Assembly: GCA_016234485.1 (NCBI GenBank) | Contig: JACRBL010000045.1 | Coordinates: forward strand, 1 to 59,244 | From: Chloroflexota bacterium | GTDB taxonomy: Bacteria > Chloroflexota > Anaerolineae > Anaerolineales > Villigracilaceae | Length of the DNA stretch: 59,244 bases | Reading direction: 5' to 3' | Shown here: positions 16,637 through 24,308 of the stretch, in pieces | Position numbering within the stretch: position 1 is the first letter of the stretch | How the letters are laid out: every line of letters starts with the position of its first letter | Made by a program: the position numbers and the translations under genes | The notes under the pieces: model-generated | Database searches by the model: none | Seen by the model: only the letters and a program-made list of their open reading frames with translations | Told to the model about the DNA's origin: nothing

Positions 16637-18418
16637 TTATTGCTCCGCCGAGATGGCGATGTAGATCGTTTCAATGCTTTCAGGATCGCCCGTGAACGTC
16701 TTGCCGTTGGTGCGGTTGGCGATTCTCAGCATCAGGTCGGCGTCGGCGTCGCCGCCATAGGCGATGGTGAAGACCTTCGTCCCTTCCACGTTTTCGCCGC
16801 TGGGCAGGCAGTTGAACATCTGGTTTTGCGTGTTGACGCTGGAGGTATCCTGTCCATCGGAGAGCAGGACGACTCCGTACAGTCGTTTAATTTCATTCGC
16901 TTTATCCGCGGCTTGCAAGGCGTTGACTTTTTCAAGCGCCCTGCACACGCCGTCATAGAGCGGCGTGTTGCCGTCCGCGAAGAGACCATTGAGCTTCTGC
17001 ACCAAGTCTTCGCCCACGTCCGCGGCGCGGCCTCCGCCGAGTTCGTAGACTTGTCCGTCCCCGCCGAAGACCATCACGTAGACCTCATCGTTCGGGTCGA
17101 GACGATTGACGAAGTTGATCGAACTCGCGACAGCGTTCTTAATCTTGTCGCCTTCCATGCTTCCTGAAATATCCAGCAACAAAACAATGGTGGATTTCTT
17201 CTTCGTCTGGTGGAACACATCTTTCACTGCCGATGAAATATCCGCAGACGGACTCTGCAAGGCGGGGACGCGCGAGCGGGTGACGCGCGGGTCGGTGCCG
17301 CCGTCCAACGTCAGCGGGGCGTGAAGCGGGATGGATTCGTCCACGGGGCGGAGGTAATACGTGATCGCCATTTCCTGCTGTTTTTTGTCGAGCAGATACG
17401 TCTGGAAAATTTTGGCCGCGTCCTTCTGGTCGTCCGTCACCCAGTCGCCGTCGAGGATGCAGTACGGTTGTTCGCTCCAGAATGTGCCTTTGGCGGGGAA
17501 GATGAAAACGAGCGGATAACGCATCGTCGCGGCATACTCGGCGTTCGTCTTGAGCGTTTCGGCTTCGCTGGTGGTGACGGCGTGCAGGTACTCGGGGCCG
17601 CGCTGTGCCAAAATTTGCATGAGCGGGCGGCTTTGCAGGCCATAGTGATACGTGTTCTGTTCGAGACCGCGGAAGGCTTCCACGACGGTTTCAGAATAGA
17701 CCTCGTCCGCGCTCAACCCCTCGGTCTTGCCGACGGAGGAATAGGCGAGCGATGTCAGGCTGAGCATGCCAACGTTCGAGTAGTCGGGATGCGTGTGCCC
17801 AAATTTGAACTGTCCCCATTCGGGATGTCCCTTGCTTGCCCAGCCTTGCGGATCGGCGGAGAGCGCGACGATCTCGTCCCAACTGATGGGGGTGTCGGGC
17901 CAGCCGAGCGCTTCCGCCATCGGACGCCACATCGCAAAACCGATCGGAGCCAGGATGGTGGGATCGCACGCATCGGGGATGAGCAGACTGCCGTTGCGGT
18001 CGCGCCAGACGCGGTTCGCTTCGTCAATCCACGACTGGTCGCCGGGACTCCACACCACGGGCTGACTCGTCCCTTCGAGGATGGCCTTCTGCGACCCGCC
18101 CGAGGTGACGTGTTTTACGGTGACAAAAATGACCTTGCCCGAAGCGGTCTTGTGTTCCTCCGCGTTGAACTGCGCCACGGCCGCGTTCATCCAATCTTCC
18201 TTCGTGTTGGACGAGGAGATTTCGATGGTCAGCGCGTCCTTCGGCGGCGCGGCGGTTGGGTCAGCGCCATTGACGATGGGCGTGTTTCCCGTCGTCGGCG
18301 TGGACTGTAAAAATCGCGGAACCAGCAACGCGGCCACCACGATACATCCGAACAGGAAGACGGCGATCACCACCACCAACGCGCCGCCAGGAATTTTTGG
18401 TTTTTCAGAGTACGTCAT
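16637..18418 (-). CDS. Membrane-anchored substrate-binding and VWA domain fusion protein
   Basis: 593 residues from ATG at 18418 behind GAGGAGAC; upstream in-frame codons come from a repeat array. Residues 10-35 are one TM anchor. A periplasmic-binding-protein-like domain (about 60-370) includes LTIEISSSNTKEDWMNAAVAQFN and WSPGDQSWIDEANR. The C-terminal von Willebrand A domain (about 410-590) carries an intact MIDAS: DISGSMEG (DxSxS), the Thr of NTPLYDG and the Asp of LSDGQD. Such fusions occur widely but their substrate is unknown; metal-dependent ligand binding outside the membrane is likely. It is followed at 2 bp by the coiled-coil membrane protein and preceded by element 2. Confidence 0.9.
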   Translation of the reverse strand: MTYSEKPKIPGGALVVVIAVFLFGCIVVAALLVPRFLQSTPTTGNTPIVNGADPTAAPPKDALTIEISSSNTKEDWMNAAVAQFNAEEHKTASGKVIFVTVKHVTSGGSQKAILEGTSQPVVWSPGDQSWIDEANRVWRDRNGSLLIPDACDPTILAPIGFAMWRPMAEALGWPDTPISWDEIVALSADPQGWASKGHPEWGQFKFGHTHPDYSNVGMLSLTSLAYSSVGKTEGLSADEVYSETVVEAFRGLEQNTYHYGLQSRPLMQILAQRGPEYLHAVTTSEAETLKTNAEYAATMRYPLVFIFPAKGTFWSEQPYCILDGDWVTDDQKDAAKIFQTYLLDKKQQEMAITYYLRPVDESIPLHAPLTLDGGTDPRVTRSRVPALQSPSADISSAVKDVFHQTKKKSTIVLLLDISGSMEGDKIKNAVASSINFVNRLDPNDEVYVMVFGGDGQVYELGGGRAADVGEDLVQKLNGLFADGNTPLYDGVCRALEKVNALQAADKANEIKRLYGVVLLSDGQDTSSVNTQNQMFNCLPSGENVEGTKVFTIAYGGDADADLMLRIANRTNGKTFTGDPESIETIYIAISAEQ

Positions 18419-18436
18419 TTTTGTCTCCTCGTTAAA

Positions 18437-18940
18437 TGGTCGAATAGTCAAATAGTCGAATAGTCGCGTGGTCGGATGGTCTATTCGGTTGAGGTTGATC
18501 CGCGTTTGGATTTTCGCAGGTAGGCGATGAAGGCGTTGATGGATTTCTTCGCTGTTGTTGCCATGTCGTAAACGCGTTTGAAATCTTCGGCGCTGATATA
18601 TTTACGGTCAAGCGCAAGATAGATTTCGGATTGGACTTCGCTGGATGAACGCCGCGAATATTTCAAAAAGCGGATGAACTCCACATCCGATCCATCATCG
18701 AATCCTTCGGCGATGTTGTGCATGATCGAACCTGCCGCCCCTTGAATCTGGTCGCGCAGGCGATAATCTTTTGCAGACTTCGCCGTTTCGGTCAAATCAT
18801 AAACCAGATTTGCCAGTTCCCGCGCCTGTTGCCATGCGCGAATATCCTCGAATTTTTCGATCTTCATCAATCCTCCTTAACCACTTGACTATATGACCAC
18901 TCGACGAATTGACCAAGAGACAACCCGACTATCCGACCAC
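18437..18940 (-). mobile_element. Putative 0.5-kb element 2: four-helix-bundle gene between inverted arrays of an 8-bp unit
   Basis: Left end (18437-18484): six octads TGGTCGAA, TAGTCAAA, TAGTCGAA, TAGTCGCG, TGGTCGGA, TGGTCTAT. Right end (18877-18940): eight octads of the inverted form with GACYA cores. Size 504 bp against 500 bp for element 1. The right array overlaps the last codons and TAG stop of the SUMF1-like gene; the left array ends 19 bp before the VWA gene start. Both elements thus fill a stop-to-start gap between same-strand genes. Confidence 0.6.
18481..18867 (-). CDS. Four-helix-bundle protein (S23/IVP family), copy 2
   Basis: 128 residues from ATG at 18867 behind AAGGAGG (a TTG one codon earlier is possible). 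Same family and near the same sequence as copy 1, differing mainly in the first inter-helix loop (TETAKSAKDYR against TEQGRFAKDFR) and at the C-terminus. Both keep HNIAEGFDDGSD, FLKYSRRS and EVQSEIYLALDRKYI, so both appear to be under selection or recently copied. The last codons run into the left octad array, which provides the stop TAG. Confidence 0.92.
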   Translation of the reverse strand: MKIEKFEDIRAWQQARELANLVYDLTETAKSAKDYRLRDQIQGAAGSIMHNIAEGFDDGSDVEFIRFLKYSRRSSSEVQSEIYLALDRKYISAEDFKRVYDMATTAKKSINAFIAYLRKSKRGSTSTE

Positions 18941-19690
18941 CAAACGAAATCCGAGAAACGGATAAAAAAATCCAGGCGGATAGCCGCGCCGATAGGATGC
19001 GCGCGAGCCGAACACCGTGTCGTTAAATGATCCGCCGCGCGCTACGCATAATTTCCCAGCAGGGACGGCTTCGTGCGGCGGGGGAGCGTAGGCGGACGAT
19101 GTCCACTGTTGGACGTTGCCGCACATGTCCATCACGCCGAATGGACTGGAATCGCCAGGCATGGACGCGGCTTCCACGGTCGCGCCGATCTCGGCTTCGA
19201 GCGTGTTCACCAGCCGCGGGTCGAAATCCTCTCCCCACGGGAAGGGACGGCCATCGTCGCCGCGCGCCGCGTATTCCCATTCTGCTTCGGTGGGCAGGCG
19301 CACAGACTTGCGCTTGACCGAGCCGATCCACTTGCAATAGGCCTCTGCCTCGAAGTAGGTCACGCCTGTAACGGGATGCGCGGATTTTGGTAACTGATTT
19401 TTCCAGCCATCGGGAACGTGGCGGTCTTTTCGTCCCCAGCCATCGGCGCGGCCTTTCAACCAGTCCCAGCCTGCCTCGCTCCACCATTGTTGTTCCTTCG
19501 CCGCGCCGCTTTCCAGAAATGCCTCATACTGGCCGACGGTGACAGGTACGTGCGCGATCTCGAACTCCGCTACCTGCACCACGCGGCTGGGATTTTCCCG
19601 CGCGTGAAAACGACTCCCCATGCGGAAGAATCCCGCGGGGATGCGTTTCACCAATCCGATGGATGCGTTGGAAGAAGGCGATTGAGCCAT
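18929..19690 (-). CDS. SUMF1/formylglycine-generating-enzyme-like domain protein lacking the catalytic Cys
   Basis: 253 residues, one SUMF1 (FGE-sulfatase) domain: IPAGFFRMGS at the start, VPVTVGQYEAFL, HPVTGVTYFEAEAYCKWIG, RLPTEAEWEYAARG, PFGVMDMCGNVQQW, and ARGGSFNDTVFGSRASYRR near the end. True formylglycine-generating enzymes have two Cys in that last segment; here it has none, so sulfatase activation is unlikely. Non-catalytic or ligand-binding SUMF1 domains are common. Its last residues (LVVG) and TAG stop fall in the octad array of element 2. It starts 11 bp downstream of the DinB stop, suggesting co-transcription. Confidence 0.88.
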   Translation of the reverse strand: MAQSPSSNASIGLVKRIPAGFFRMGSRFHARENPSRVVQVAEFEIAHVPVTVGQYEAFLESGAAKEQQWWSEAGWDWLKGRADGWGRKDRHVPDGWKNQLPKSAHPVTGVTYFEAEAYCKWIGSVKRKSVRLPTEAEWEYAARGDDGRPFPWGEDFDPRLVNTLEAEIGATVEAASMPGDSSPFGVMDMCGNVQQWTSSAYAPPPHEAVPAGKLCVARGGSFNDTVFGSRASYRRGYPPGFFYPFLGFRLVVG

Positions 19691-19701
19691 ACTGCGCGTC
19701 G

Positions 19702-20190
19702 CTACTTTTGCCGTTCCTGCCAGAGGCGGACATTATTGCGAATTTGTTCGATGTGGCTTGGGATATGGCGCGAGTAGATGTTCAGCCATTTATCGAATGT
19801 GTATGGCTCGTCGTATTCGGGATGCTTGACGGTGTGCGTGAAAACATCAGCTGATTGTTTCTTCAACAACTCGTACGTGGATTTGCGGACAAGGCGAACC
19901 GTCTCCAACGCGTCCTGCAAGTTTTGTTCGTGATAATCGAGCGTGATCGCCCATTGATCCTGGTCGTAACCCATCAGCGCGCCGCCTGGCTCCACGATCA
20001 ACTTCCGCGCCCGCATAGCCGCGTTGGATTCGCTGTCCGCGAGGTGGATGATAATCTCGTGGACGCTCCACTCCTTCGGCTCGGGTTTGAACTTCATCGC
20101 CTCAGGCGGGACCTCTGTGAGGGCCTCAGCCAACGACGCATATCCGCGCCCGTACAGTTCGATCTTTTCGTTTCGTTCTGTGGCATCCAT
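19702..20190 (-). CDS. DinB-family (DinB_2) protein
   Basis: 162 residues forming a four-helix DinB/YfiT-like bundle. Metal-ligand candidates are His in EWSVHEIIIHLADSE and in YSRHIPSHIEQIRNN, the usual positions of the three-His site. Members include bacillithiol and mycothiol S-transferases and many uncharacterised proteins; no thiol pathway genes are visible, so the reaction is unknown. AGGAGAG precedes the ATG, and a 7-bp array fills the short gap to the thiolase gene upstream. Confidence 0.87.
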   Translation of the reverse strand: MDATERNEKIELYGRGYASLAEALTEVPPEAMKFKPEPKEWSVHEIIIHLADSESNAAMRARKLIVEPGGALMGYDQDQWAITLDYHEQNLQDALETVRLVRKSTYELLKKQSADVFTHTVKHPEYDEPYTFDKWLNIYSRHIPSHIEQIRNNVRLWQERQK

Positions 20191-20199
20191 AATCTCTCC

Positions 20200-20248
20200 T
20201 ATAAAAGATACTCGATATTCGGGATTCGAATATCGAGTATCAAATATC
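20200..20248. repeat. 7-bp tandem array (GATATTC-like units) between thiolase and DinB genes
   Basis: On the minus strand heptads ending CGA follow the thiolase stop: TAAACGA, TATTTGA, TACTCGA, TATTCGA, ATCCCGA, ATATCGA. The thiolase TAA lies directly at the array edge. Confidence 0.7.
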
Positions 20249-20250
20249 GT

Positions 20251-21447
20251 TTACTCGACCTCCACCGCCATTGCCACCGCCTCGCCGCCACCCAAGCATA
20301 GCGACGCGACGCCGCGCTTCAGGCCGCGGTCTTTCAGCGCGTAGACCAGCGTGGTCAACACGCGCGCGCCGCTCGCGCCGATGGGATGCCCCAGCGCGAT
20401 GCCGCCGCCGTTCACGTTGACCTTCGCCCAGTCCCAGCCTTGATCGGCGAGCGCGTATCCATTCGCCAACACTTGCGCGGCGAAAGCCTCGTTCAATTCA
20501 AATAAATCAACATCGGAGATTTTCCATCCGATCTTTGCCAACACTTTTGGCATCGCGATGGCGGGAGCGCCGAACAGGAACTTCGGTTCCACGGCCGCGT
20601 GTCCGTAGGTCATAATGCGCGCCATTGGCTTGAAGCCGTGCGCGTCGGCGTAGGCGCGGCTCGCGATGACGAGCGCGGCCGCCCCGTCGTTCAGGCTCGA
20701 AGCGTTGCCCGCCGTCACCCTGCCGTCCTTGCGAAAGGCAGGTTTCAATTTCGTCAGCGATTCAATCGTCGTATCGCGGCGCGGGCTTTCGTCGGTATCG
20801 AAAATCGTGACTTCGCCCTTGTGTCCAGGGATTTCCACGGGGACGATCTCGGCCTTGAACTTGCCCGCCTCGATGGCCGCGATGGCTTTCTTGTGACTGC
20901 CGACCGCGAACTCATCCATCGCTTCGCGCGTGACTTCGAACTCGTTCGCGATGAATTCCGCCGCTTCGCCCATCGCCCAATTCTCGAATGGATCCCACAG
21001 CCCATCGTTGAGCAGCGCGTCCGTCAGTTGGACGTGACCGTAGCGCATCTCGCCCGTCCGCCCAGGGACGAGGTACGGGGCGCGCGACATCGACTCCATG
21101 CCGCCCGCCACGAACAGATCGCCGTCGCCCGCGCGGACGGCCTGCGCCGCGCCGATGGCCGCTTTCAATCCCGAGCCGCACACTTTGTTCAGGGCGGTCG
21201 CGCCGACGGTGGGGGGGAGCCCCGCGAAGATGGCCGCTTGCCGCGCGGGAGCCTGTCCCTCGCCCGCCTGGACGACGTTGCCCATCAACACTTCTTCGAT
21301 CTCGTTGGGATCCACGCCCGCGCGTTTCACCGCTTCTTTGACGGCCAGAGCCCCCAACCTTGTGGCGGGGATGTTTGCCAGCGCGCCCTGGAATTTGGCG
21401 ATCGGCGTGCGCGCCGCGGAAAGGATGACTGCTTCATGCTCGCTCAT
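20251..21447 (-). CDS. Acetyl-CoA C-acetyltransferase (thiolase)
   Basis: 398 residues from ATG at 21447, behind AAGGAGAAACC; this gives the normal thiolase length and start ([19 protein letters not shown]). Active-site Cys in [11 protein letters not shown], His in [15 protein letters not shown] and second Cys in [10 protein letters not shown] are all present. It condenses two acetyl-CoA to acetoacetyl-CoA or runs the reverse cleavage in beta-oxidation. With the 3-hydroxybutyryl-CoA dehydrogenase at 14992 it would form the first two steps of a C4-CoA route, though they are not adjacent. A minus-strand -10 TATAAT lies at 21491-21496. Confidence 0.96.
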   Translation of the reverse strand: MSEHEAVILSAARTPIAKFQGALANIPATRLGALAVKEAVKRAGVDPNEIEEVLMGNVVQAGEGQAPARQAAIFAGLPPTVGATALNKVCGSGLKAAIGAAQAVRAGDGDLFVAGGMESMSRAPYLVPGRTGEMRYGHVQLTDALLNDGLWDPFENWAMGEAAEFIANEFEVTREAMDEFAVGSHKKAIAAIEAGKFKAEIVPVEIPGHKGEVTIFDTDESPRRDTTIESLTKLKPAFRKDGRVTAGNASSLNDGAAALVIASRAYADAHGFKPMARIMTYGHAAVEPKFLFGAPAIAMPKVLAKIGWKISDVDLFELNEAFAAQVLANGYALADQGWDWAKVNVNGGGIALGHPIGASGARVLTTLVYALKDRGLKRGVASLCLGGGEAVAMAVEVE

Positions 21448-21490
21448 GGTTTCTCCTTGTGGGACAAAACTTGTTTTGTCTGTTATTTCA

Positions 21491-21496
21491 ATTATA
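21491..21496 (-). promoter_or_regulatory. -10 box of the thiolase gene
   Basis: TATAAT on the minus strand, 43 bp before the thiolase ATG, within an AT-rich gap; no clear -35 box. Confidence 0.45.
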
Positions 21497-21591
21497 GCCG
21501 TGTGTTTGTGCGAAATAAAGTAATGAATGTAATTTTCTGTTCGAGACTCAAACAACGAGTCATGGTATTGAAGCGGAACCAGATGAATCAT

Positions 21592-22884
21592 TTATGAATT
21601 TGGTTGGGCTTGTTTTCGCCTGCTGAAATAGGTGATGGCTACAAGGATGGTCGCAAAGACCAGAAAACTGCAAACCACCGTCACGATCAATATTGAAGGA
21701 ATATAGGGCTGTAATTTGTCAGACAAGGAAGTTACATTTGGATGTGTTTTTATCCAAACCTCCCAATCTGCTTCCACTTCAGCTACGTTCTTACCAAACG
21801 CGGCCTCAAATGCTTCATCCGATGTTTTGTAGTTTCGGTAATTCTCGAATAGGGTATGGAGTCCTTCCTCTCCGTAGACGCTGATAATGTACTCGATGAC
21901 GGTGTAGCTTTCAGCATATGCAAGATAGATCTGAATATCATCCTCATCAAAGTCGTTTCTTAATTCCGAAAGGGGTATTAGACCGCCTTGCTTTATCGCG
22001 TCTCGAACCATTGCCCATTCAGGTTCATGAGGGTGAAGTTCGTTGTATTTTGTCAGCCCTGCCTCAAGCCACTCGGGTGGAGATTTTTGTTTTCGTCCGC
22101 TAGCTTCAAAAAAATAAAGATGCGAAATCCCGCTCGGGATGATATCGCTCAATAGATATTCTTGCCATTGGGGCTTGGTCTCTGGTTCAATGATCTGGAT
22201 TGTTAAACCAAACCTGTAATATGTGAGTACACTGCCCAGCGACGGAAATTGAGTGTTCCAGGATAAAAACTCTTCTTGAGAATTCTCGATCACGATCTGG
22301 ATCGGATAAGGTAATTCCATGCCAAATATTTTCGATTGATTTTGGATGGATGTTTCGGCAATGGTCATAACATGTTCGCCAAAGTCTTTGGGATGGTCAT
22401 GCCACCAGATTGTCAAACCTTTGGATGATAGCGATTCCCAGGCATAGTTTGAGTCGGAATATATGATGGTTTGCACTTCGCTGAATTTATGATAGCCGCC
22501 ATTGATATTCTTTGCTTCCCACTTATAACTGACGGGTAATTGCGGAGGCATGTTTGACATATCCAGGAAAAAAACACAATTGTAATAATCCAAGTGACCG
22601 TTGACTAAAATAGTCTGGCGATTAGGGTCTACGACTTGCCAAGTCCCCGCGCCTAATTTGTACCAAAAATAAACGTATAAACTTTCTTCTGTATCAATTG
22701 TGACGTTAAATCGGATTCCTTTTGGAAAAGAGCTCTGAACCTTAGTTTCCCCAACTTCAACCTTGCCTCCCTGTCCAAATACTGTTTTAGCTTTTATTGG
22801 TGAAAAAAGGGTTGAAAAAAGGACGATAACTACAAATATTGCCCAATGTTTTGTTGATGGCATATTTAATGTTTTGAATTTCAT
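21592..22884 (-). CDS. Peptidase MA-like (gluzincin) membrane protein with degenerate active site
   Basis: 430 residues with an N-terminal signal/anchor (about 13-32) and a C-terminal TM (about 395-420) ending in a short basic tail. The middle resembles the peptidase MA family of Chloroflexota: GLTIWWHDHPKDFGEHVMTIAETSI, then the helix where HExxH is expected, then PPEWLEAGLTKYNE. In that helix the sequence is SGISHLYF, so the first His and the Glu of HExxH are lost; it is probably not a protease. GAGAGG precedes the ATG. Base composition is visibly more AT-rich than the neighbours. Likely surface-exposed; role unknown. Confidence 0.75.
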   Translation of the reverse strand: MKFKTLNMPSTKHWAIFVVIVLFSTLFSPIKAKTVFGQGGKVEVGETKVQSSFPKGIRFNVTIDTEESLYVYFWYKLGAGTWQVVDPNRQTILVNGHLDYYNCVFFLDMSNMPPQLPVSYKWEAKNINGGYHKFSEVQTIIYSDSNYAWESLSSKGLTIWWHDHPKDFGEHVMTIAETSIQNQSKIFGMELPYPIQIVIENSQEEFLSWNTQFPSLGSVLTYYRFGLTIQIIEPETKPQWQEYLLSDIIPSGISHLYFFEASGRKQKSPPEWLEAGLTKYNELHPHEPEWAMVRDAIKQGGLIPLSELRNDFDEDDIQIYLAYAESYTVIEYIISVYGEEGLHTLFENYRNYKTSDEAFEAAFGKNVAEVEADWEVWIKTHPNVTSLSDKLQPYIPSILIVTVVCSFLVFATILVAITYFSRRKQAQPNS

Positions 22885-22924
22885 TTGATCCTCTCTCTTA
22901 TTTTGAATTTATCGGAGATTTTGG

Positions 22925-23593
22925 CTATTCCAAATGCTTCATCGCCTCGCGCCGACTGAGCGGATGCAACTCCGTCGCCTTCACGAATTTCTTCACGGCT
23001 TTGGGATTCGTCCGCGCGTATTGTCGCAGCGCCCAGCCGATGGCCTTGTTGATGAAGAATTCCTTCGAGCCGAGATTCTCGCGGATGATCTTGCACAGCA
23101 GGTCGAAGTCGGTCTCTGCTTTGTAATTCAACTGGAAAAGGATACAAGTTCGTCTCAGCCAGAAGTTTTCTGATTTGCGCCACTTGGTTAGAGATTTTTC
23201 GCGTAAATCGGGGAAGCGCTGAAAGTGGACTCCGACTGGATTCCCCGCCAGCGTGTCCACCGTATCCCACCAGGATTTGTGGACGAGCAGATATTCGAAA
23301 GTTGACGCGAATCCTTTGGGCAGAGTCTTCTCCATTCGCCCGATCAGGCTGGTGGCCGCGTACTGGAATTCGCGCTGGGGCAACCCCCATAGTTCGCGCG
23401 CGATGTCGTCCAATTCGTCTACGGGGGGAAGTCCGTGCGCGGCGATGTGTTCCTTCATCAACACTTTGAACTGCGGCGATTTGATGCCGAGATATTCAAA
23501 CTGGTCGCGCATGTATTTTTTCATCGGCGCGGCCTGCGCGGGGTTCGCGCTTTGCTCGAAGGCGGAAATGAGGGAGAGGAGATAGGGGATCAT
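22925..23593 (-). CDS. alkD: AlkD-type DNA alkylation repair glycosylase
   Basis: 222 residues, the usual AlkD length, all helical HEAT-like repeats. Family marks: MKKYMRDQFEYLGIKSP, LWGLPQREFQYAA, SWWDTVDTLA (the conserved WD region), FWLRRTCILFQL and FFINKAIGWALRQYART. AlkD enzymes remove cationic alkylated bases such as 7-methylguanine without base flipping. GGAGCGACA precedes the ATG. It appears to be transcribed alone or with the MA-like gene 40 bp downstream. Confidence 0.92.
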   Translation of the reverse strand: MIPYLLSLISAFEQSANPAQAAPMKKYMRDQFEYLGIKSPQFKVLMKEHIAAHGLPPVDELDDIARELWGLPQREFQYAATSLIGRMEKTLPKGFASTFEYLLVHKSWWDTVDTLAGNPVGVHFQRFPDLREKSLTKWRKSENFWLRRTCILFQLNYKAETDFDLLCKIIRENLGSKEFFINKAIGWALRQYARTNPKAVKKFVKATELHPLSRREAMKHLE

Positions 23594-23612
23594 TGTCGCT
23601 CCTTTGAAATAG

Positions 23613-23643
23613 AAAACCCGCTCTTGTGAAAAGAAGCGGGTCT
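23613..23643 (-). terminator. Terminator after the toxin-antitoxin pair
   Basis: Minus strand ACCCGCTTCTT...AAGAGCGGGT (one bulge) followed by TTTTC, 13 bp after the antitoxin stop and 20 bp before the alkD start. Confidence 0.7.
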
Positions 23644-23656
23644 TCGATTGAATTAT

Positions 23657-23992
23657 CTATTTTGATGGATACGCGGGAGATTGCCGTTTTGATTTCTGCG
23701 AGGATTTACCCATTTTTGTCCCCGTCTTGGATGCAATGGCAATCAACGACCGCAAGGCGGCGTTGACAGATTCGGCATCGGGAAAATATTCTCGTACATC
23801 AGGATCAATGACGACGGCGTCATCGTCCACGGTGAAATGTTCAATGACAGTTGTCCCATCCTTCTTGTGGATGGTCACAGAATGCCCTTGCCGATAGGAT
23901 GCGGCGTGTTTGCCGCGAATCCCACCGCTGAAATCATATTCAGCGCGCATATCTGCTATTTTTTTTGTGGGTTTAGAAGAATTGTTGCTCAT
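23657..23992 (-). CDS. Antitoxin partner of the BrnT-type toxin (non-BrnA type)
   Basis: 111 residues. The central part reads MRAEYDFSGGIRGKHAASYRQG, then a short beta region and DPDVREYFPDAESVNAALRSLI, the pattern of a small protein often found behind BrnT toxins in place of classical ribbon-helix-helix BrnA. The C-terminus is Lys/Ser-rich. Its start overlaps the toxin's 3' end by 20 nt, so toxin comes first and translation is coupled. It probably neutralises the toxin and represses the operon; pairing is inferred from position and family habit. Confidence 0.78.
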   Translation of the reverse strand: MSNNSSKPTKKIADMRAEYDFSGGIRGKHAASYRQGHSVTIHKKDGTTVIEHFTVDDDAVVIDPDVREYFPDAESVNAALRSLIAIASKTGTKMGKSSQKSKRQSPAYPSK

Positions 23993-24257
23993 ATTTTTTA
24001 CGCTCTGTCAGTGTTGCTTTTCGGCAACTAATGATGCGTGTTATTTTTCCACGCTCAGTATAAACGACAATCAAAATTCTGCCTTTTCTGGAATAACCGA
24101 TATCAATAAATCGCTGTTCTTTTTCGGAGTGGTCTGGGTCGTCAATGGTGATGGTAAAAGAATCGCGGAACACGGATTTTGCTTCATCAAAACTGATGCC
24201 GTGTTTCTTGCGGTTCTCATCTGCTTTTTCTTCATCCCAATCAAACGGCATTGTCAT
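23973..24257 (-). CDS. brnT: BrnT-family toxin (ribonuclease)
   Basis: 94 residues with the whole BrnT pattern: FDWDEEKADENRKKHGISFDEA, VFRDSF, DDPDHSEKEQRFIDIGYS, GRILIVVYTERG and IISCRKATLTERKKYEQ. BrnT is a RelE-like ribonuclease that blocks translation; expected functional residues (the KHG His and the Arg/Lys cluster near the end) are kept. An alternative start two codons later (ATG 24251) is possible. It is the first gene of the two-gene toxin-antitoxin operon. Confidence 0.9.
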   Translation of the reverse strand: MTMPFDWDEEKADENRKKHGISFDEAKSVFRDSFTITIDDPDHSEKEQRFIDIGYSRKGRILIVVYTERGKITRIISCRKATLTERKKYEQQFF

Positions 24258-24308
24258 GCGGCCACTCCATCTGCACAGTTTACCTTACGAGGTTCCTTTT
24301 TTCAATGT

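Noticed and set aside
15880..18867. Diversity-generating retroelement, suggested by the Avd-like fold of the bundle proteins
   Set aside because: No reverse transcriptase, no template/variable repeat pair and no target protein with a C-type lectin fold is present in the window.
14992..21447. A complete polyhydroxybutyrate or butyrate operon
   Set aside because: Only thiolase and hydroxyacyl-CoA dehydrogenase are present, 4.4 kb apart with unrelated genes between; no PhaC, crotonase or acyl-CoA dehydrogenase is seen.
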